Notes under the pieces: model-generated
What the model was told of the DNA's origin: nothing
What the model saw: the letters and a program-made list of their open reading frames with translations, nothing else
Databases searched by the model: none
Translations under genes and position numbers: made by a program
Part shown: piece after piece, positions 9,266 through 17,965 of the stretch
Numbering within the stretch: position 1 is the first letter of the stretch
Layout of the letters: each line of letters starts with the position of its first letter
Assembly (NCBI GenBank): GCA_015066635.1
Contig: SVOA01000002.1
Span: forward strand, 62,001 to 126,000
Direction of reading: 5' to 3'
Length of the DNA: 64,000 nucleotides
Origin: Oscillospiraceae bacterium
GTDB taxonomy: Bacteria; Bacillota; Clostridia; Oscillospirales; Acutalibacteraceae

Positions 9266-9310
9266 GTAAAAAAACAATAAAGAGCAGAAATTAAATTCCT
9301 GCTCTTTAAT
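9266..9310 (-). terminator. Terminator after htrA
   Basis: A nine-pair AAAGAGCAG/CTGCTCTTT stem (9279-9287 and 9299-9307). On the minus strand it is followed by ATTGTTTTTTT, directly downstream of the protease stop. Confidence 0.8.
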
Positions 9311-9321
9311 ATTTTTATGAA

Positions 9322-10890
9322 TTACTGGTCAAAGAAACCGCCGAAGGGGTTGTAATAATACTGCGGCTGTGTTGTCTGCTCAACTTCGGTGTCGCCCTTA
9401 TCCTCGACAAGAGTTACGGTTACGTCAAACTGAGTAGAACGGTAATTGCTGTCAAAACGGCAGAGAGTAAGCACAAGCTTGTCGCCGACGCTTGACTTCT
9501 CAATAATCTCGGGAAGCGTATTCGCACTCTCAAGCTCCTCGCCGTTGACTTTTATAATAACGTCGCCCTGTCTTACGTCCTGACCTGCGAGTGAACTGTC
9601 GGCGCTGATACTGCTGATAACAAGCGAGCCGTCGGGAAGTCCCGAAGCACCTGCAAGCATACTGTAGGTTGAATTTGAGGACGCGGGGAAGTAATAAATG
9701 CCTATCTTTGCTCTGTTGGTAACATAGCCGTGGGCAACTATATCGTTATATACGTCCACAAAGGTTGAGCTCGGAACTGCAAAGCTCATACCCTCATACT
9801 CGGTGCTGACTATCTTTGAGGAATTGATGCCGACAAGCTGACCGTATTCGTTGACAAGCGCGCCGCCCGAGTTACCGGGGTTGATGGCGGCCGTGTGCTG
9901 AATACATTTCATCTCATAGCCAATCTGACTGTTGACGGGTCTCGAAATAGCCGAAACCATACCGTCTGTAAACGAGCCCGCAAATACCGTACCGCCGGGA
10001 TTACCGATAGCATATACGGGAGAGCCTACGCTCAAATCGTCAGACTTACCGATTTCAATAGCCGTAAGTCCCGTTTCGGATATTCTGACAACGCCGATAT
10101 CTGTTCTTGAATCGTAGCCGATTATCTGCGCATCATACTGACTCTCATCCGAAAGCTGAACTCTAACCTTACCTGCTCCGTTGACTATATGGGCGCAGGT
10201 TATTATATAGGTATATTTGTCCTTTTCGCCTATAATAACGCCCGAACCCTGTCCTGCCTGAGTGTTAGTGTTTCCGTTATAAACGAGTATGCCGACGGAA
10301 GCATCCTTGATTTTTTGATAAATGGCTTCCGCGGAAAGCGCGCCGCTCTTTGCTCCGCTTTCTTCCTCCGAAGCGCCGCCGGGCGTTTCATTTTCCGTAA
10401 TGGACGGAGCATCAATTTTCTCGCCCTTATTTTTCTGCGCGGTTTTACCGTTGAAGGTCAGTACGGTCATAATGATTGCAAATACCGCAATAGCCGCAAT
10501 AATTACGGCAAAGACCTTTCTGCCTTTCTTTGTTCCTTTGGTGCTTACCTGTCCCGGAGCGTATTGGGGATAATTCTGAGCCGGCGCTCCGTTATAGACA
10601 TAATTCTGCCCCGGACGGTTATACGCATTGGGATTAAACGCGCCGTTAGGAGTGTAGCCGCCGTTCTGACCGTAATATCCCTGATGTCCGTAATAGCCGC
10701 CCTGCTGCTGACTGTAGGGATTTACATTGGGTCTGCCCGCAGGGGGAATGTAACCCTGCTGCTGCGCACCGTTCTGCATATTCGGTGTGTTCGGCGTGCC
10801 CTGAGGCACGGAATTCTGAGAACTCTGCTGACTTTCGGCAGATGAACCGTTTTCGCCCGTTTCGTTGGGCTTCTCATCGTAATCTTTCAT
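9322..10890 (-). CDS. HtrA/DegP-type membrane serine protease with PDZ domain
   Basis: A 522-residue envelope quality-control protease. Residues 1-125 are a low-complexity cytoplasmic region rich in Gln, Asn, Pro, Gly and Tyr with repeated GYYGQN-like units. One membrane segment spans about 130-150 (VFAVIIAAIAVFAIIMTVL). An extracytoplasmic trypsin-like domain follows with His in TCAHIV (about 232), Asp in SRTDIGVV (about 263) and Ser in GNSGGAL (about 338). A C-terminal PDZ domain covers about 395-490. It follows a histidine kinase and response regulator and is preceded by 12-base-period repeats. In B. subtilis CssRS controls htrA, so a similar misfolded-protein circuit is a reasonable inference. 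Confidence 0.92.
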   Translation of the reverse strand: MKDYDEKPNETGENGSSAESQQSSQNSVPQGTPNTPNMQNGAQQQGYIPPAGRPNVNPYSQQQGGYYGHQGYYGQNGGYTPNGAFNPNAYNRPGQNYVYNGAPAQNYPQYAPGQVSTKGTKKGRKVFAVIIAAIAVFAIIMTVLTFNGKTAQKNKGEKIDAPSITENETPGGASEEESGAKSGALSAEAIYQKIKDASVGILVYNGNTNTQAGQGSGVIIGEKDKYTYIITCAHIVNGAGKVRVQLSDESQYDAQIIGYDSRTDIGVVRISETGLTAIEIGKSDDLSVGSPVYAIGNPGGTVFAGSFTDGMVSAISRPVNSQIGYEMKCIQHTAAINPGNSGGALVNEYGQLVGINSSKIVSTEYEGMSFAVPSSTFVDVYNDIVAHGYVTNRAKIGIYYFPASSNSTYSMLAGASGLPDGSLVISSISADSSLAGQDVRQGDVIIKVNGEELESANTLPEIIEKSSVGDKLVLTLCRFDSNYRSTQFDVTVTLVEDKGDTEVEQTTQPQYYYNPFGGFFDQ

Positions 10891-10906
10891 AAAATAATCT
10901 CCTTTT

Positions 10907-10943
10907 TTGATATCCGATTTGATATCTGAATTGTAATATCTGA
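10907..10943. promoter_or_regulatory. Three 12-bp-period repeats before htrA, candidate response-regulator site
   Basis: Three related units start at 10907, 10919 and 10931: TTGATATCCGA, TTGATATCTGA and TTGTAATATCTGA, spaced exactly 12 bases. The third overlaps a perfect nine-base inverted repeat (TTGTAATAT/ATATTACAA, 10931-10953). OmpR/PhoB-class regulators usually bind tandem repeats about one helical turn apart, and such a regulator is encoded by this cluster. Confidence 0.45.
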
Positions 10944-10979
10944 AATATTACAAATTTTTGCAAAAAAACTTAAACCCGT

Positions 10980-12506
10980 TTATTTTTTCTTTGATATATC
11001 GGGAAGCGTGAAATAAAACTCGGTAAATTTGCCCTCCTCACTCTCACAGCCGACCGTACCTGAATGCATCTCAACTATGGTCTTGACTATGTAAAGGCCG
11101 AGTCCCGTGCTCTTGGTATCGTAACTCCTTGACTTATCAACCTTGTAAAAACGCTCAAAAATTCTTGCAAGCTCCTCGCTCGGAATTCCTGCGCCCGTAT
11201 TCCTGATGCTTACGGTAACGGACTTATCGGGATTTTTAACGGTCCTTACGGTAATCTGCCCGTTCTCGGTAAACTTGACCGCATTATCGACAAGGTTATA
11301 GATGACCTGATGTATCATATCCTCGTCCGCCGTTACAATAGTAGGTTCAATGCAGTCAAGACCGCAAACCTCGATGTTTTTCTGCTCAATTTCGCGTTCG
11401 AAGGACAGCAGTACGTTAAAAATATCCTTGCAGATATTGAACTGCTTGGGCGCGAGCTGAAGCTCGCCCGCCTCTATCTTGGAAAGGTTGAGCATTGAAA
11501 TAACAAGCCTTGAAAGGCGCTTGGTTTCGTCTGAAACAATTTTAAGATAGTAATTCTGTTTTTCCGGCGGAATTGTGCCGTCAAGAATTCCGTCAATAAA
11601 GCCTCCGATAGTAGTCATCGGGGTTTTCAATTCATGGGAAACATTGGCAACAAAGCTTCGCCTTGAGCTCTCGTGAAGCGCCAGTTCAGACGCCATATTG
11701 TTAAACGCCTGCAACAGAGAAGCTAACTCCCCGCCTCCCCTGACGCGGACTCTGTAACTGAAGTCGCCCTTGGCGTAAGACTTGGTAGCGTTTGACATAT
11801 CCTTTAAAGGGGAAAGAAGATTTACCGTAAAGACATAAATGCCTACCGCACCGATTATAAGCGTTACCGCCGAGGCGACAAGGAAAATTTTGATTGTCGA
11901 GTACAAATAGTCGGTAGTTCCCAACGAAACGGGCGTTGCCGCAAATACTATAGAGACAACCTCGCCGTCAACAGTAACGGGCGAAGCGGAAACGAGCTGT
12001 TCCTTTGAATACACGCCGTCAAGAGTAGTACGATTCTCGTTAAGATTACCTCTGACCGCCTGCGAAATAACGCTCTCGGGTATTTTGTAAACCGAGTGAA
12101 GCGGACATTTTCCGTCGCTGCTGACTACAAAATCATCGCCGAGCAAATCTTTGCAGAGAATAACGTCTCCGTTCATATCGGTAACATAAATATCGGCGTC
12201 AATGGCGTCGGAAATCATTTTCATATTATTGCAAAGCATAAAAATCGAACTTTGCGCCGCAAGGTCGGAATCAAGCTTGTTTTTGATGACCTCTGCGGTA
12301 AGGTCCGCAACGCTTTTTGAATTCTCGCGCAGAAGTTCAAGTCTCTGTGCGGACCACTGCCCGCTTCCGAGAACACTGAAAGCAATACCGAGTATTATGA
12401 AGCCGAGAAACTCAAGCACAAGCAGAGCCGTAAAATATTTAACTATCAAAGAACGGTTAATAAAGCGCAGTTTAATTCTGTCTTTAAACTTTACGATTTT
12501 CCCCAT
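10980..12506 (-). CDS. Sensor histidine kinase (HAMP-HisKA-HATPase)
   Basis: A 508-residue membrane kinase. Membrane helices lie at about 24-46 and 199-222 and enclose an extracytoplasmic sensor domain of about 150 residues. A HAMP linker, the phospho-accepting His in VSHELKTPM (about 289) and a full HATPase domain (N box HQVIYNLVDNAVKF, GAGIP, FERFYKVD, GLGLYI) follow. The gene begins ten bases after the response-regulator gene and is followed by htrA, so the three form one unit. The sensor domain does not reveal its ligand. Context suggests cell-envelope or secretion stress, by analogy with CssS. Confidence 0.9.
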   Translation of the reverse strand: MGKIVKFKDRIKLRFINRSLIVKYFTALLVLEFLGFIILGIAFSVLGSGQWSAQRLELLRENSKSVADLTAEVIKNKLDSDLAAQSSIFMLCNNMKMISDAIDADIYVTDMNGDVILCKDLLGDDFVVSSDGKCPLHSVYKIPESVISQAVRGNLNENRTTLDGVYSKEQLVSASPVTVDGEVVSIVFAATPVSLGTTDYLYSTIKIFLVASAVTLIIGAVGIYVFTVNLLSPLKDMSNATKSYAKGDFSYRVRVRGGGELASLLQAFNNMASELALHESSRRSFVANVSHELKTPMTTIGGFIDGILDGTIPPEKQNYYLKIVSDETKRLSRLVISMLNLSKIEAGELQLAPKQFNICKDIFNVLLSFEREIEQKNIEVCGLDCIEPTIVTADEDMIHQVIYNLVDNAVKFTENGQITVRTVKNPDKSVTVSIRNTGAGIPSEELARIFERFYKVDKSRSYDTKSTGLGLYIVKTIVEMHSGTVGCESEEGKFTEFYFTLPDISKKK

Positions 12507-12516
12507 AGTTTAAATA

Positions 12517-13215
12517 TCAGTCCTTGGTTTCAAATTTATACCCTATTCCCCATACGGTTTTGAGTTCCCATTTATCGGAAACTCCCTCAATCTTTTCACG
12601 CAGTCTTTTAACGTGAACGTCAACGGTTCTCGAATCGTTGCTGTAATAGTCAAAGCCCCATACCTTGTCGAGAAGTTCATCTCTTGTGAAAGCCCTGTTC
12701 GGATTGGACGCAAGATAGAAGATTAGCTCGAGCTCTTTGGGAGGCGTATCAACTCTGACGCCGTCAACTCTCATCTCATAGTTATCAAGGTTTATGCTCA
12801 GCTTGTCAAAGTTAACTAACTTCGGTTTTTCTGCCGATGCCGAGCTGTTGTTGGTGCGCCTGAGAACCGCCTTGATTCTGGCAATAACCTCTTTATTGTC
12901 AAACGGCTTTGTAACGTAGTCGTCAGCGCCGAGTTCAAGTCCGAGCACCTTGTCAAAGGTTTCGCCCTTTGCCGTAAGCATTATGATAGGTCTGTCCGAA
13001 AACTTGCGGATTTCACGGCAAACCTGCCAGCCGTCAAGCTTCGGAAGCATAATGTCAAGCAGAGTCAGGTCGGGATTCTCCGTTCTGAATAAATCAATGG
13101 CGGTTGCGCCGTCATTGGCTATTTTTGTAACATAACCCTCTTTGTCGAGATAGAGTCTTAAAAGTTCGCAAATATTGATGTCGTCATCAACTATAAGAAT
13201 TTTTTCGTTAGCCAT
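12517..13215 (-). CDS. OmpR/PhoB-family response regulator
   Basis: A 232-residue two-domain regulator. The receiver domain has the acidic pocket D10-D12, phospho-acceptor Asp54 (LTLLDIMLP), the Thr in MLTAKG and Lys in TKPFD. A winged-helix DNA-binding domain follows (LELIFYLASNPNRAFTRDELLDKVWGF, then SRTVDVHVKRLREKI). The ATG is preceded by AAGGAG. It is the first gene of the regulator-kinase-htrA unit, and two TTGTGAACAA palindromes lie upstream. Probable targets are its own operon and htrA (inference). Confidence 0.92.
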   Translation of the reverse strand: MANEKILIVDDDINICELLRLYLDKEGYVTKIANDGATAIDLFRTENPDLTLLDIMLPKLDGWQVCREIRKFSDRPIIMLTAKGETFDKVLGLELGADDYVTKPFDNKEVIARIKAVLRRTNNSSASAEKPKLVNFDKLSINLDNYEMRVDGVRVDTPPKELELIFYLASNPNRAFTRDELLDKVWGFDYYSNDSRTVDVHVKRLREKIEGVSDKWELKTVWGIGYKFETKD

Positions 13216-13282
13216 GTTTCTTCTCCTTAGCTGTCTGAATCTCTGTACTTATACTTTTATTATAATTACAATTTAGAATAAT

Positions 13283-13321
13283 TTGTGAACAAAAGAATAA
13301 CTTTTGTTAAATTGTGAACAA
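13283..13321. promoter_or_regulatory. Paired TTGTGAACAA palindromes upstream of the response regulator
   Basis: Two identical ten-base TTGTGAACAA copies at 13283-13292 and 13312-13321, 29 bases apart. The second begins just past the galM stop codon, inside galM. Between them AACAAAAG-AATAA-CTTTTGTT can form a weak A+T hairpin that might end galM transcription. A TATAAT for the regulator lies just downstream at about 13259-13264. They could be autoregulatory sites. No direct evidence. Confidence 0.3.
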
Positions 13322-14353
13322 ATAGACAGTTGTTGATTTAAACGGCCTGTCAGGCGAAAAAATATTCTGTATAAATTCGCTGTGATTTACGGCGTCGGGG
13401 AAATACTGAGTTTCAAGGCAAAAGCCCGTTCTGTACTCAAGCGGAAGTCCCGCTTTTCCCGTCTGCGTGCCGTTCATGAAATTACCTATATAAAGCTGTA
13501 CTCCCGGCAGGTCGGTATATGCTTCCATTTTAATTTTTGAAATGTCGCCGACACTCTCTGCAAACCTGCGGAGAGTTCCGTCATATCCCGTAATTTGGAA
13601 ATTGTGGTCATATCCTCTGCCGATAATCAGCTGTTCATCGGGAACGCTTACATCCTGCCCTATGGTCTTGCCGTTACGAAAGTCAAAAGCGGTGTTCTCA
13701 ACAGGTCTTATTTCGCCCGTGGGAATAGCCTTCTCATCCGTAGGGGTATATGCGTCGCAGTAAAGCTTCAGGTAATGTCCGAGCACGGTCCCCGCGTCAA
13801 AGCCGTTAAGATTAAAATAGGCATGATTTGTAAGATTCAGAGGACATTTTTCGCTCGGTACGGCATAATATTCGATTTTAACCGCGTTATTATCATCAAA
13901 GCTGAAGATTACTTCATTTTTTACGCTTCCGGGGAATCCCTCTGCTCCCTCGGGACTGAAGTAACTGAATTTAACGCTGTCGTCCGACAGAATTTCGCTG
14001 TCCCACACCGCTGTTTCGTACTCGTGATTTCCGTGAAGGGTGAACAACCCGTCAACATTTTTTGTTATCTGATAGTTTCTGCCGTCTATTGTAACGCCCT
14101 TGCCTGCAATTCTGTTGGCAACTCTGCCGACCGTCCTGCCCTGAGAATCGGTGCAGATTTCCTGTCCCTCCATCGTGTCAAAGCCGACAAGCACATCGCG
14201 GAAAACACCGTCTTTGTCGGGAACAACGATTTTATTGAGTGTAGCGCCGTAACTGACAAGCTCAATGTATGCGCCGTTTTTATTGCGGATAATATAGGAA
14301 TAAACCTCTTTTCCGTCCTTTGTTATGCCATATAAATTCTTTGTAAGAGTCAT
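13307..14353 (-). CDS. galM: Aldose 1-epimerase (galactose mutarotase)
   Basis: A 348-residue galactose mutarotase that interconverts alpha and beta anomers of aldohexoses, feeding the Leloir or related pathways. Conserved elements include GRVANRIAG, the catalytic His in LTNHAYFNL (about 173), RGYDHNF and the active-site Glu in RTGFCLETQYFPD near the C-terminus. It has its own promoter divergent from the FHA operon and ends close to the response-regulator promoter. Full length and apparently intact. No other galactose genes are nearby, so its physiological sugar is open. Confidence 0.93.
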   Translation of the reverse strand: MTLTKNLYGITKDGKEVYSYIIRNKNGAYIELVSYGATLNKIVVPDKDGVFRDVLVGFDTMEGQEICTDSQGRTVGRVANRIAGKGVTIDGRNYQITKNVDGLFTLHGNHEYETAVWDSEILSDDSVKFSYFSPEGAEGFPGSVKNEVIFSFDDNNAVKIEYYAVPSEKCPLNLTNHAYFNLNGFDAGTVLGHYLKLYCDAYTPTDEKAIPTGEIRPVENTAFDFRNGKTIGQDVSVPDEQLIIGRGYDHNFQITGYDGTLRRFAESVGDISKIKMEAYTDLPGVQLYIGNFMNGTQTGKAGLPLEYRTGFCLETQYFPDAVNHSEFIQNIFSPDRPFKSTTVYLFTI

Positions 14354-14384
14354 AATACATATCCCCTTTGTTTTAATATATTAA

Positions 14385-14414
14385 AGTATATTATTTTAAC
14401 TTTGCGCTTGTCAA
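14385..14414 (-). promoter_or_regulatory. galM promoter
   Basis: Minus-strand consensus TTGACA, 18 bases, TATACT, about 30 bases before the ATG. Confidence 0.65.
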
Positions 14415-14433
14415 GGTTTTAAGCCTTCTTCGG

Positions 14434-14462
14434 TTGACTTTTATTTGTTTTAATTGTATTCT
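14434..14462 (+). promoter_or_regulatory. Promoter of the FHA-FtsW-PBP operon
   Basis: TTGACT, 17 bases, TATTCT. It is divergent from and adjacent to the galM promoter. An AAAGGAGAG site precedes the ATG at 14498. Confidence 0.5.
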
Positions 14463-14497
14463 ATATTATATAGTTTCTATTATTAAAGGAGAGAATT

Positions 14498-15229
14498 ATG
14501 GAAGCATTGCTCGGACAGTTTGATTACCTTGTTCGGTATGTATTTGCCGTAATTGCGGTTATTGTTCTGCTGCGCTGCGTTATCTCGCTTTTCAGGTCAA
14601 GACCGAGACGCGAGGTTATGGCAACGCTTTTGAATCTTGCCGACGACAGCAAAATCGAAATAACAAACTGGGAAACCTCCGTAGGCAGAAGCCGTTCGTG
14701 TGATATTGCGCTCAAAACCTATCAGACGGTTTCGAGATTTCATGCCGTTATTGCCCTGCGCAAGGGCGGCTGGTACATCTTTGACACGGGTTCAAAAACG
14801 GGCGTCTATGTCAACGGCGAAAAGATAGAAAAGGGCTGTCAGATTTTTGACGGCGACACCGTTTCCTTCGGTAATGCGGTTATGAAATTCTCCTCTAACG
14901 GCTACGGCAGTCAGAAGCAGGAAGCCAAGCAGAATGTCAAAGACTATACCAGCGCCGCAAGACTTGTCAATATGTCGGACAAGAGCGCGTTTTACCTTGA
15001 CTCAAGCTGTCTTATAGGCAGGGACAGAAAGTGCAACATCTGTCTGCCGATGAACGATGTTTCCAAGGAGCACGCCGAGGTTTATCTGTCAAGAGAGGGC
15101 TGGATGATAGCGGACCTTAACTCGCACAACGGTACATATCTGAACAACGATATGGTGTTTGACTCCTTCCCGCTTTACGACGGCGACATAATCAGAATCG
15201 GTGCATACCGATTTATGTTCAGAGAATAG
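14498..15229 (+). CDS. Membrane-anchored protein with two FHA domains
   Basis: A 243-residue protein with one N-terminal membrane helix (about 10-30) and two cytoplasmic forkhead-associated domains that bind phosphothreonine. The first has VGRSRSCDI, SRFHAVI and TGVYVNG. The second has IGRDRKCNICLP, SKEHAEVYL and NSHNGTYLN. The Arg, Ser/His and Asn residues that form the phosphopeptide pocket are present in both. It heads an operon with FtsW/RodA and a class B PBP. FHA proteins in this position are thought to couple Ser/Thr kinase signalling to cell-wall synthesis. No kinase gene is in the window. Confidence 0.88.
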   Translation: MEALLGQFDYLVRYVFAVIAVIVLLRCVISLFRSRPRREVMATLLNLADDSKIEITNWETSVGRSRSCDIALKTYQTVSRFHAVIALRKGGWYIFDTGSKTGVYVNGEKIEKGCQIFDGDTVSFGNAVMKFSSNGYGSQKQEAKQNVKDYTSAARLVNMSDKSAFYLDSSCLIGRDRKCNICLPMNDVSKEHAEVYLSREGWMIADLNSHNGTYLNNDMVFDSFPLYDGDIIRIGAYRFMFRE

Positions 15230-15240
15230 GAGGTCTTTCT

Positions 15241-16548
15241 GTGTCAAAGAAAAAAACGACAAAGAGCAACGCTCAGACAAAGAAAAGAAAATTCAGATAC
15301 AGAAAGCCCGTCAACTGGTTTTTCCTTTTACTTCTGATTACCGTTTTTCAGGTTTTCTGCGCGGCGCAGATACTCTTAAACAGCGCCAAGGAAATTGTCC
15401 CCGCAACTATCTTTATTGTTTTCGGCTCATATATACTTGCGGAGTGGGTTTATTTCCTCGTTTTTGCAGGCTTTTTAAGGCGTAAAAGCTTTGAGGTTGA
15501 GTTAATAGCGTTTTTCCTTACGGGCATAGGACTTGCGCTGACGACAAGCGTTTATCCCGACAGGGCCTATACTCAGCTTATCGCCGTATTTCTCGGTATA
15601 GGCGTCTTTATTGTACTGCTTTGGATACTCGGCGATATTGACAGAGTTATAAAGCTGAGAATTCCCGTTGCCGTACTTTCGATAGGCGCGCTGATTTTTA
15701 CGCTGATTTTTGCAAAAGAAATCAACGGCGCAAGAAACTGGATAATCATAGGCAATAACCTGATGTCCATACAAACCTCGGAAATAATCAAAATCGCATT
15801 TGTCTTTGTCGGCGCGGCAACGCTCGAAAACCTGCAGACGACAAAGATACTGACAAAATACATTATCTTCTCTGTTGCGGTTATCGGCTTCCTTTTTATA
15901 ATGAAGGACTTCGGTACGGCGCTGATATTCTTCTTTACCTTCGTTATAATCGCTTTCCTGCGCTCGGGAGATATTAAGACCATCTTCCTCATTCTGGCAG
16001 GTGCGCTGATGGGCGGAATAGGCGTACTGACCTTTAAGCCGTATGTCGCAAACAGATTTGCCACATACCGTCATATCTGGGAATATGCGGACGACAAGGG
16101 CTATCAGCAGGTAAGACTGCTCATTTATTCGGTCAGCGGAGGTCTTTTCGGACTCGGACTCGGAAACGGAAAACTCCGTTACATCTATGCGGCGACAGAG
16201 GACCTTGCTTTCGGTATGGTTTGCGAGGAATTCGGTATGATAATCGCATTTACCGTTCTGCTGACATTTGTTGCTCTGGTCGTTTACAGCATACGTTATT
16301 CGGTTGCGGCACGCTCGTCGTTTTATTCAATAGCGGCGTGCGCCGCCTCATCACTGTTGCTTTTCCAGACTGCTCTGCACGTTTTCGGCGTTACCGATTT
16401 GCTTCCCTGGACGGGAGTAACGCTCCCCTTTATCAGCCGAGGCGGTTCGAGTATGATGTGCTGCTGGGGACTTGTCGCGCTCATAAAAGCAGTTGATGTC
16501 AAGACCTACAAACGCTACGATAAAATGGTAAGGAGTGATAAGGAATGA
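15241..16548 (+). CDS. FtsW/RodA/SpoVE-family peptidoglycan glycosyltransferase
   Basis: A 435-residue SEDS protein with about ten membrane helices and a basic N-terminus. SEDS proteins polymerise lipid II into glycan strands together with a class B PBP. Family hallmarks are KEINGARNWI, the TSEIIKIAFVF segment, MKDFGTALIFF and the C-terminal GVTLPFISRGGSSMM. The start is GTG at 15241, preceded by AGGAGG. It follows the FHA gene by 11 bases and overlaps the PBP start by four (ATGA). Whether it serves elongation or division cannot be decided from the sequence. Confidence 0.93.
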   Translation: MSKKKTTKSNAQTKKRKFRYRKPVNWFFLLLLITVFQVFCAAQILLNSAKEIVPATIFIVFGSYILAEWVYFLVFAGFLRRKSFEVELIAFFLTGIGLALTTSVYPDRAYTQLIAVFLGIGVFIVLLWILGDIDRVIKLRIPVAVLSIGALIFTLIFAKEINGARNWIIIGNNLMSIQTSEIIKIAFVFVGAATLENLQTTKILTKYIIFSVAVIGFLFIMKDFGTALIFFFTFVIIAFLRSGDIKTIFLILAGALMGGIGVLTFKPYVANRFATYRHIWEYADDKGYQQVRLLIYSVSGGLFGLGLGNGKLRYIYAATEDLAFGMVCEEFGMIIAFTVLLTFVALVVYSIRYSVAARSSFYSIAACAASSLLLFQTALHVFGVTDLLPWTGVTLPFISRGGSSMMCCWGLVALIKAVDVKTYKRYDKMVRSDKE

Positions 16549-17945
16549 AAACGCTTTTCCACAGAGCCTGGGTTCTGTACCTTATAGCTCTCATATTCCT
16601 GTGCGGTGTGGGAATACTCTCCTATACCTTCCTTACCAATGCAGATTCGTGGGCTATGAAACGTTCAAACAGACACATTTTCAAGTCGGGTAATCTCGTT
16701 ACGGCGGGTACCATTACCGACGAGAGCGGTGTTGTTCTTGCCGAAAGCTCGGACGGAAAGAGAACATACCACAAGAGCAAGGATATCAGGACAGCTACGC
16801 TTCACATAGTCGGCGACGCTCAGGGCTATATCGCCTCGGGCGTGCAGACCTCATACAACGGCGTACTCACGGGTTATAACCTTATTGACGGCGTTTACGG
16901 ACTTAAAAAATACGGCAAGGGCAGCGATATTCAGCTGACCGTCAACGCAGAACTTTGCGCGACGGCATATAACGCGCTCGGCAACAACAAGGGTACCGTA
17001 GGCGTATATAACTACAAGACAGGCGAAATAGTCTGCGTGGTTTCAAAGCCGTCGTACGATATTCAGAACAAGCCCACCGAGAATATTAACAACGATACAA
17101 AAGGCGTTTACGACGGCGTTTACCTTAACAGATTTTTCTCGGGCGTTTACACCCCCGGCTCAACCTTTAAGGTAATTACTTCGGCGTGTGCGATAGACAA
17201 TATTGCCAACATTGATTCGCAGACCTTCAAGTGTACGGGCGAATACAGCGTTGACGGAAACTCGGTTAAGTGTATGTCCGTACACGGCAGTATAAACTTT
17301 GAGCAGGCGCTTAATCAGTCCTGCAACAGCGCTTTTGCAAGAATTGCCATTGAACTCGGCTCGGAGAAACTGAACGCAACCACGGCACAGCTCGGCTTCG
17401 GAAAGAGATACAAGGTCGGCAACGTAACGCTCGCAAGAAGCAGCTTTGACCTGACGGGAGCGAGCGACCTTGAAATAGGATGGGCAGGCGTAGGTCAGCA
17501 CAAGACGAGAGTAAATCCCTGCCATATGATGATGATAATCGGCGCCATAGCGAACGGCGGAAGCTCTCCGCAGCCCTATTTTATCAAGTCCGTTACCTCC
17601 CCTACGGGAAACAGAAGCGAAACCAAATCGGGCGTAATGCTTGAGCAGATGATTAACCCCGCAACGGCAGACAAGCTTGCCGATATGCTCAGAAGCAACG
17701 TTAAGAACAGTTACGGCGACGGCAAATTCCCCTCGCTTGAAATGTGCGGTAAAACGGGCACGGCGGAAGTCAGCTCGGAGGAAGGCGGCGCGGCGCCCCA
17801 CGCATGGTTTGTTGGCTTCTCACAGAAGGAAAATTTTCCCTATGCAATAGTTGTCGTCGTTGAAAACGGCGGCGGAGGAAGTTCGGTCGCTATCCCCGTT
17901 GCAAACAAGACCATGCAGAAAACGGCTCAGTTATTTGCAAAATAA
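16545..17945 (+). CDS. Class B penicillin-binding protein (transpeptidase)
   Basis: A 466-residue peptidoglycan transpeptidase, the expected partner of the upstream SEDS glycosyltransferase. One membrane helix (about 9-31) anchors a short N-terminal domain. The transpeptidase domain has the nucleophile Ser in PGSTFKV (about 207), SCN (about 258) and KTGTAEV (about 402). The protein is shorter than classical FtsI/PBP2 and lacks a large dimerisation domain, like the PbpA group. Translationally coupled to the SEDS gene by an ATGA overlap. Beta-lactams would be expected to target it. Confidence 0.92.
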   Translation: MKTLFHRAWVLYLIALIFLCGVGILSYTFLTNADSWAMKRSNRHIFKSGNLVTAGTITDESGVVLAESSDGKRTYHKSKDIRTATLHIVGDAQGYIASGVQTSYNGVLTGYNLIDGVYGLKKYGKGSDIQLTVNAELCATAYNALGNNKGTVGVYNYKTGEIVCVVSKPSYDIQNKPTENINNDTKGVYDGVYLNRFFSGVYTPGSTFKVITSACAIDNIANIDSQTFKCTGEYSVDGNSVKCMSVHGSINFEQALNQSCNSAFARIAIELGSEKLNATTAQLGFGKRYKVGNVTLARSSFDLTGASDLEIGWAGVGQHKTRVNPCHMMMIIGAIANGGSSPQPYFIKSVTSPTGNRSETKSGVMLEQMINPATADKLADMLRSNVKNSYGDGKFPSLEMCGKTGTAEVSSEEGGAAPHAWFVGFSQKENFPYAIVVVVENGGGGSSVAIPVANKTMQKTAQLFAK

Positions 17946-17965
17946 TTCTTTTTTGAAGGTGCTTT

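Noticed and set aside
13995-14335. Open frames antisense to galM and to other long genes (mutS, miaB, leuS)
   Set aside because: They are shadows of well-supported genes on the other strand, without ribosome sites or recognisable motifs.
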